32,775 nucleotides of DNA, taken from Bacteroidota bacterium. Its GTDB lineage: Bacteria > Bacteroidota > Bacteroidia > Flavobacteriales > Flavobacteriaceae. A model generated the notes under the pieces. The model searched no databases. It saw only the letters and a list, made by a program, of their open reading frames with translations, and was not told the origin of the DNA. Location: positions 1 through 32,775 of the forward strand of contig JAGXRT010000092.1 of NCBI GenBank assembly GCA_018335575.1, in the 5' to 3' direction. Shown here piece after piece: positions 30,503 through 32,775 of this stretch (position 1 is the stretch's first letter; each line of letters opens with the position of its first letter). A program made the translations under genes and the position numbers.

Positions 30503-32152
30503 ATGAAAAACATAGTTGCTATATTAGGTATCGTTTTATTTTTAACATCGTGTAAAACAAAAGAATCAAAAATTGTATTTTCAACATACAATGAATCCTT
30601 ATCAATTGAAAAGCAACAACAGCACGAAATAAAAAGGATGCGTTTTAAAGTTATTCAATCGAATTATTTAGATATGAATAATGAATTTAAACCCTTTGAA
30701 AAAGCGCTTTCAAAATTTACATTAACCGATTATCAGAAACTTAAGCCGTATCTTTTAGAAAAAGACATTCCGGCTATTCAGGATGCTGTATCTAAAGGTA
30801 TTTTGACGTATGAAAAAATTATTCTTTTTTATTTATATAGAATCAGAAGGTTTGAAAGTGATTCAAGTAAGACACTGCATGCAATTATTTCCCTAAATCC
30901 GAATATTATAAATGAAGCAAAGGAAAAAGATAAAAATCGGCCAAAAACACTAAAAAGCGACCTATATGGATTGCCTATTTTGCTCAAAGATAATATTAAT
31001 ACCAAAGGTATGCCAACAACTGCAGGATCCTATGCGCTTAAAGATAATAAAAATACTGCTGATGCTTTTATAGTTAAACAACTAAAGCAACATGGCGCAT
31101 TAATCTTAGGCAAGTTAAATTTAAGTGAATGGGCTTATTATTTATGTTCTGGATGTCCGTTAGGTTGGAGTGCTGTTGGCGGACAAACCTTAAATCCGTA
31201 TGGACCCAAACTATTTGAAACTGGCGGTTCAAGTTCGGGCAGTGGAGTAGCGACAGCCGCAAATTATGCTGTGGCTACAATTGGAACTGAAACTTCAGGC
31301 TCAATTTTATCACCTTCCAGTAAAAATTCAGTAGTAGGATTAAAACCCACGATTGGTTTACTCAGCAGAACTGGAATTGTTCCTATTTCTAGTACGTTAG
31401 ATACTCCCGGACCAATGACAAAATCCATAATTGACAACGCTATAGTTTTAGCTGCAATGACAGGAGAGGATTTAAATGATCCGACTACCATTGGAAACTA
31501 TAAAAATACAAAGTATACTGAAAATATAACAGATTCTGATTTTAAAGGGAAACGGTTAGGAGTTATGAAGCCCTTATTAAAAGATTCTGTGTATAGTAAA
31601 ACCATTGAAAAATTGAAAATAGCTGGAGTAGAAATTATTGAATATGACCCGCCTAAACTAAGCTTAAATGGATTTACAACCTTATTAAACATCGATATGA
31701 AACACGATTTACCGGCTTATTTAAAAAAATATGCCGATACGCAGGTTAATATCAAATCAGTAGAAGATATAACAAAGCTAAATTTACTTGATTCTCTTGC
31801 AAGAATTCCTTATGGCCAACAATTATTTGTGGGAATTTTAAAAGATACTACCTCTAATAAATCTTTTGAACAGATAAAAAATAAGTTGCACAGCGATGGA
31901 ATTGCCTATTTTAAGCCAATAATGGATGAACATCGATTGGATGCAGTATTGTCTATGAATAACAACCATGCAGGATTTGCTGCCGTTGCAAAATATCCTT
32001 GTTTAACGGTTCCTATGGGATATACGATTCAAGGCGAACCTACAGGTATCACATTTATTTCTTATCCCTTCTCTGAGAAAAAATTATTGCAATTAGGATA
32101 TGCATTTGAACAGTTAATAAAGGCGCGCAAAATTCCAAAGAACTATGAGTAA
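30503..32152 (+). CDS. Amidase-signature family lipoprotein
   Basis: A 549-residue exported amidase. The N-terminus (NIVAILGIVLFLTSC, lipidated Cys17) is a lipoprotein signal, so the enzyme sits in the periplasm on a membrane or at the surface. Residues ~18-140 are a helical, charged linker. The amidase-signature core has the catalytic Lys162 in LLKDNI, the Gly/Ser-rich GGSSSGSG (241-248, cis-serine) and GTETSGSILSPSSKN with the likely nucleophile Ser267. This Ser-cisSer-Lys triad hydrolyses amides or small peptides; the substrate is unknown. It is not the GatA subunit: it is secreted and stands alone. It is preceded by the ftsY terminator, and rimO follows from its own promoter. Confidence 0.9.
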   Translation: MKNIVAILGIVLFLTSCKTKESKIVFSTYNESLSIEKQQQHEIKRMRFKVIQSNYLDMNNEFKPFEKALSKFTLTDYQKLKPYLLEKDIPAIQDAVSKGILTYEKIILFYLYRIRRFESDSSKTLHAIISLNPNIINEAKEKDKNRPKTLKSDLYGLPILLKDNINTKGMPTTAGSYALKDNKNTADAFIVKQLKQHGALILGKLNLSEWAYYLCSGCPLGWSAVGGQTLNPYGPKLFETGGSSSGSGVATAANYAVATIGTETSGSILSPSSKNSVVGLKPTIGLLSRTGIVPISSTLDTPGPMTKSIIDNAIVLAAMTGEDLNDPTTIGNYKNTKYTENITDSDFKGKRLGVMKPLLKDSVYSKTIEKLKIAGVEIIEYDPPKLSLNGFTTLLNIDMKHDLPAYLKKYADTQVNIKSVEDITKLNLLDSLARIPYGQQLFVGILKDTTSNKSFEQIKNKLHSDGIAYFKPIMDEHRLDAVLSMNNNHAGFAAVAKYPCLTVPMGYTIQGEPTGITFISYPFSEKKLLQLGYAFEQLIKARKIPKNYE

Positions 32153-32164
32153 ATTACTTGTTTT

Positions 32165-32195
32165 TTGTAGATAAAAACTAAAAGCCCTAATTTTG
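32165..32195 (+). promoter_or_regulatory. Promoter of rimO (TTG-N20-TAATTTTG)
   Basis: TTG at 32165-32167, a 20-base spacer and TAATTTTG at 32188-32195 match both elements of the flavobacterial consensus. The rimO ATG follows 20 bases later. Confidence 0.75.
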
Positions 32196-32215
32196 CACCC
32201 CAACAATTGAAAATA

Positions 32216-32775
32216 ATGAGAACAAAGTCATCCAACCAAAATAAAATCAACATTGTAACCTTGGGCTGCTCTAAAAACCTGTACGATTCAGAGGTTTTGA
32301 TGGGTCAACTCAAAGCAAACAACAAAGAAGTGGTGCATGAAGATGCCAAGGAAGAAGGTAATATTGTTGTAATCAACACCTGCGGATTTATAGGCGATGC
32401 CAAAGAAGAATCCATCAACACCATTCTGCATTTTGTTGATAAAAAGGAACAAGGGAAAGTAGATAAAGTTTTTGTAACAGGTTGTCTTAGTGAGCGTTAT
32501 AAAACCGATTTGGAAAAAGAAATTCCCAATGTTGATCAATATTTTGGAACACACGACTTACCACTTTTGTTAAAAGCCTTAAAAGCCGATTACAAACACG
32601 AGTTGGTTGGTGAACGTCTGTTAACAACGCCTAGACATTTTGCTTATTTAAAAATTGCCGAAGGCTGCGACCGTCCCTGTTCGTTTTGTGCCATTCCGTT
32701 AATGCGCGGTAAACACAAATCAACACCTATTGAAGAATTGGTTGTGGAAGCTACTAAATTGGCATCAAAAGGAGT
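32216..32775 (+). CDS. rimO: Ribosomal protein S12 methylthiotransferase RimO, N-terminal part (partial)
   Basis: The frame runs from ATG at 32216 to the right edge without a stop (186 codons seen). RimO is a radical-SAM enzyme that adds a methylthio group to an aspartate of ribosomal protein S12. The UPF0004 domain has IVTLGCSKNLYDSEVLM and VINTCGFIGDAKEESI, with the first cysteines of the auxiliary iron-sulfur cluster, and TGCLSERY supplies the third. The radical-SAM motif CDRPCSFC (CxxxCxxC) follows near residue 152, then AIPLMRGKHKS, the RimO version of this motif. It is distinguished from MiaB by these segments. A good promoter lies directly upstream. Confidence 0.95.
   Translation, partial: MRTKSSNQNKINIVTLGCSKNLYDSEVLMGQLKANNKEVVHEDAKEEGNIVVINTCGFIGDAKEESINTILHFVDKKEQGKVDKVFVTGCLSERYKTDLEKEIPNVDQYFGTHDLPLLLKALKADYKHELVGERLLTTPRHFAYLKIAEGCDRPCSFCAIPLMRGKHKSTPIEELVVEATKLASKG

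Noticed and set aside
1-32775. A new defence, toxin-antitoxin or biosynthetic gene system
   Set aside because: All genes of clear family are housekeeping, transport, quinone synthesis or surface protein; no cluster of unknown genes with coherent layout was found.

Overview
The window is an AT-rich chromosomal segment from a member of the Bacteroidota, almost certainly a Flavobacteriaceae-type organism. The evidence is a giant surface protein with a type B (gliding-motility-associated, CHU_C-like) type IX secretion C-terminus, the Bacteroidota-restricted families DUF5606, DUF4199 and DUF4295, many upstream boxes of the flavobacterial form TAnnTTTG (twice or three times with a TTG about 19-20 nt upstream), and start sites without Shine-Dalgarno sequences. 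No tRNA, rRNA, CRISPR array, transposase or phage gene was seen. The content is mostly housekeeping.

Layout. (1) 3-2679: the 3' end of lon converges through a hairpin terminator on a leftward run ruvX, def, DUF5606, mazG. (2) 2775-5023: dapD and a CCA-adding-type tRNA nucleotidyltransferase, rightward, facing (5026-8617) an MsbA-like ABC exporter and a phosphohexomutase. (3) 8663-10534: leftward DUF4199 membrane protein, family 2 glycosyltransferase and a small cysteine-rich lipoprotein. (4) 10634-10769: the small bacterial SRP RNA gene with its own near-ideal promoter and terminator. (5) 10837-12322: a short-chain dehydrogenase and a small transaldolase, converging on uvrB (12355-14340) through a perfect 38-bp palindrome whose two ends are the two stop codons. 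(6) 14383-19686: a 1767-residue secreted modular protein with thrombospondin type 3 repeats, five ~100-residue repeats and a T9SS type B signal. (7) 19796-22090: an ABC-2 transporter pair and a PRiA4_ORF3-family protein.

(8) 22171-27301: a menaquinone biosynthesis operon, with a hotdog thioesterase (MenI-like), isochorismate synthase, MenD, a one-S1-domain CvfB-like protein and MenB, followed by a fumarylacetoacetate-hydrolase-family protein and a terminator. (9) 27445-end: cinA, then ribosomal protein genes rpmB, rpmG and a 50-codon DUF4295 gene, ftsY, an amidase lipoprotein, and the 5' part of rimO, which runs off the right edge.

How it fits together: the right end joins ribosome components (bL28, bL33, DUF4295), ribosome modification (RimO) and targeting to the membrane (FtsY, with its partner SRP RNA about 19 kb to the left). 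The men genes supply respiratory quinone. The surface protein is the only clearly lineage-specific accessory-type gene. I did not find a convincing new defence, mobile or secondary-metabolism system. The points most worth a second look are the stop-codon-bounded palindrome, the mini-CvfB gene inside the men operon, the uvrB promoter that abuts a hairpin, the modular T9SS substrate, and the small Bacteroidota-specific genes.
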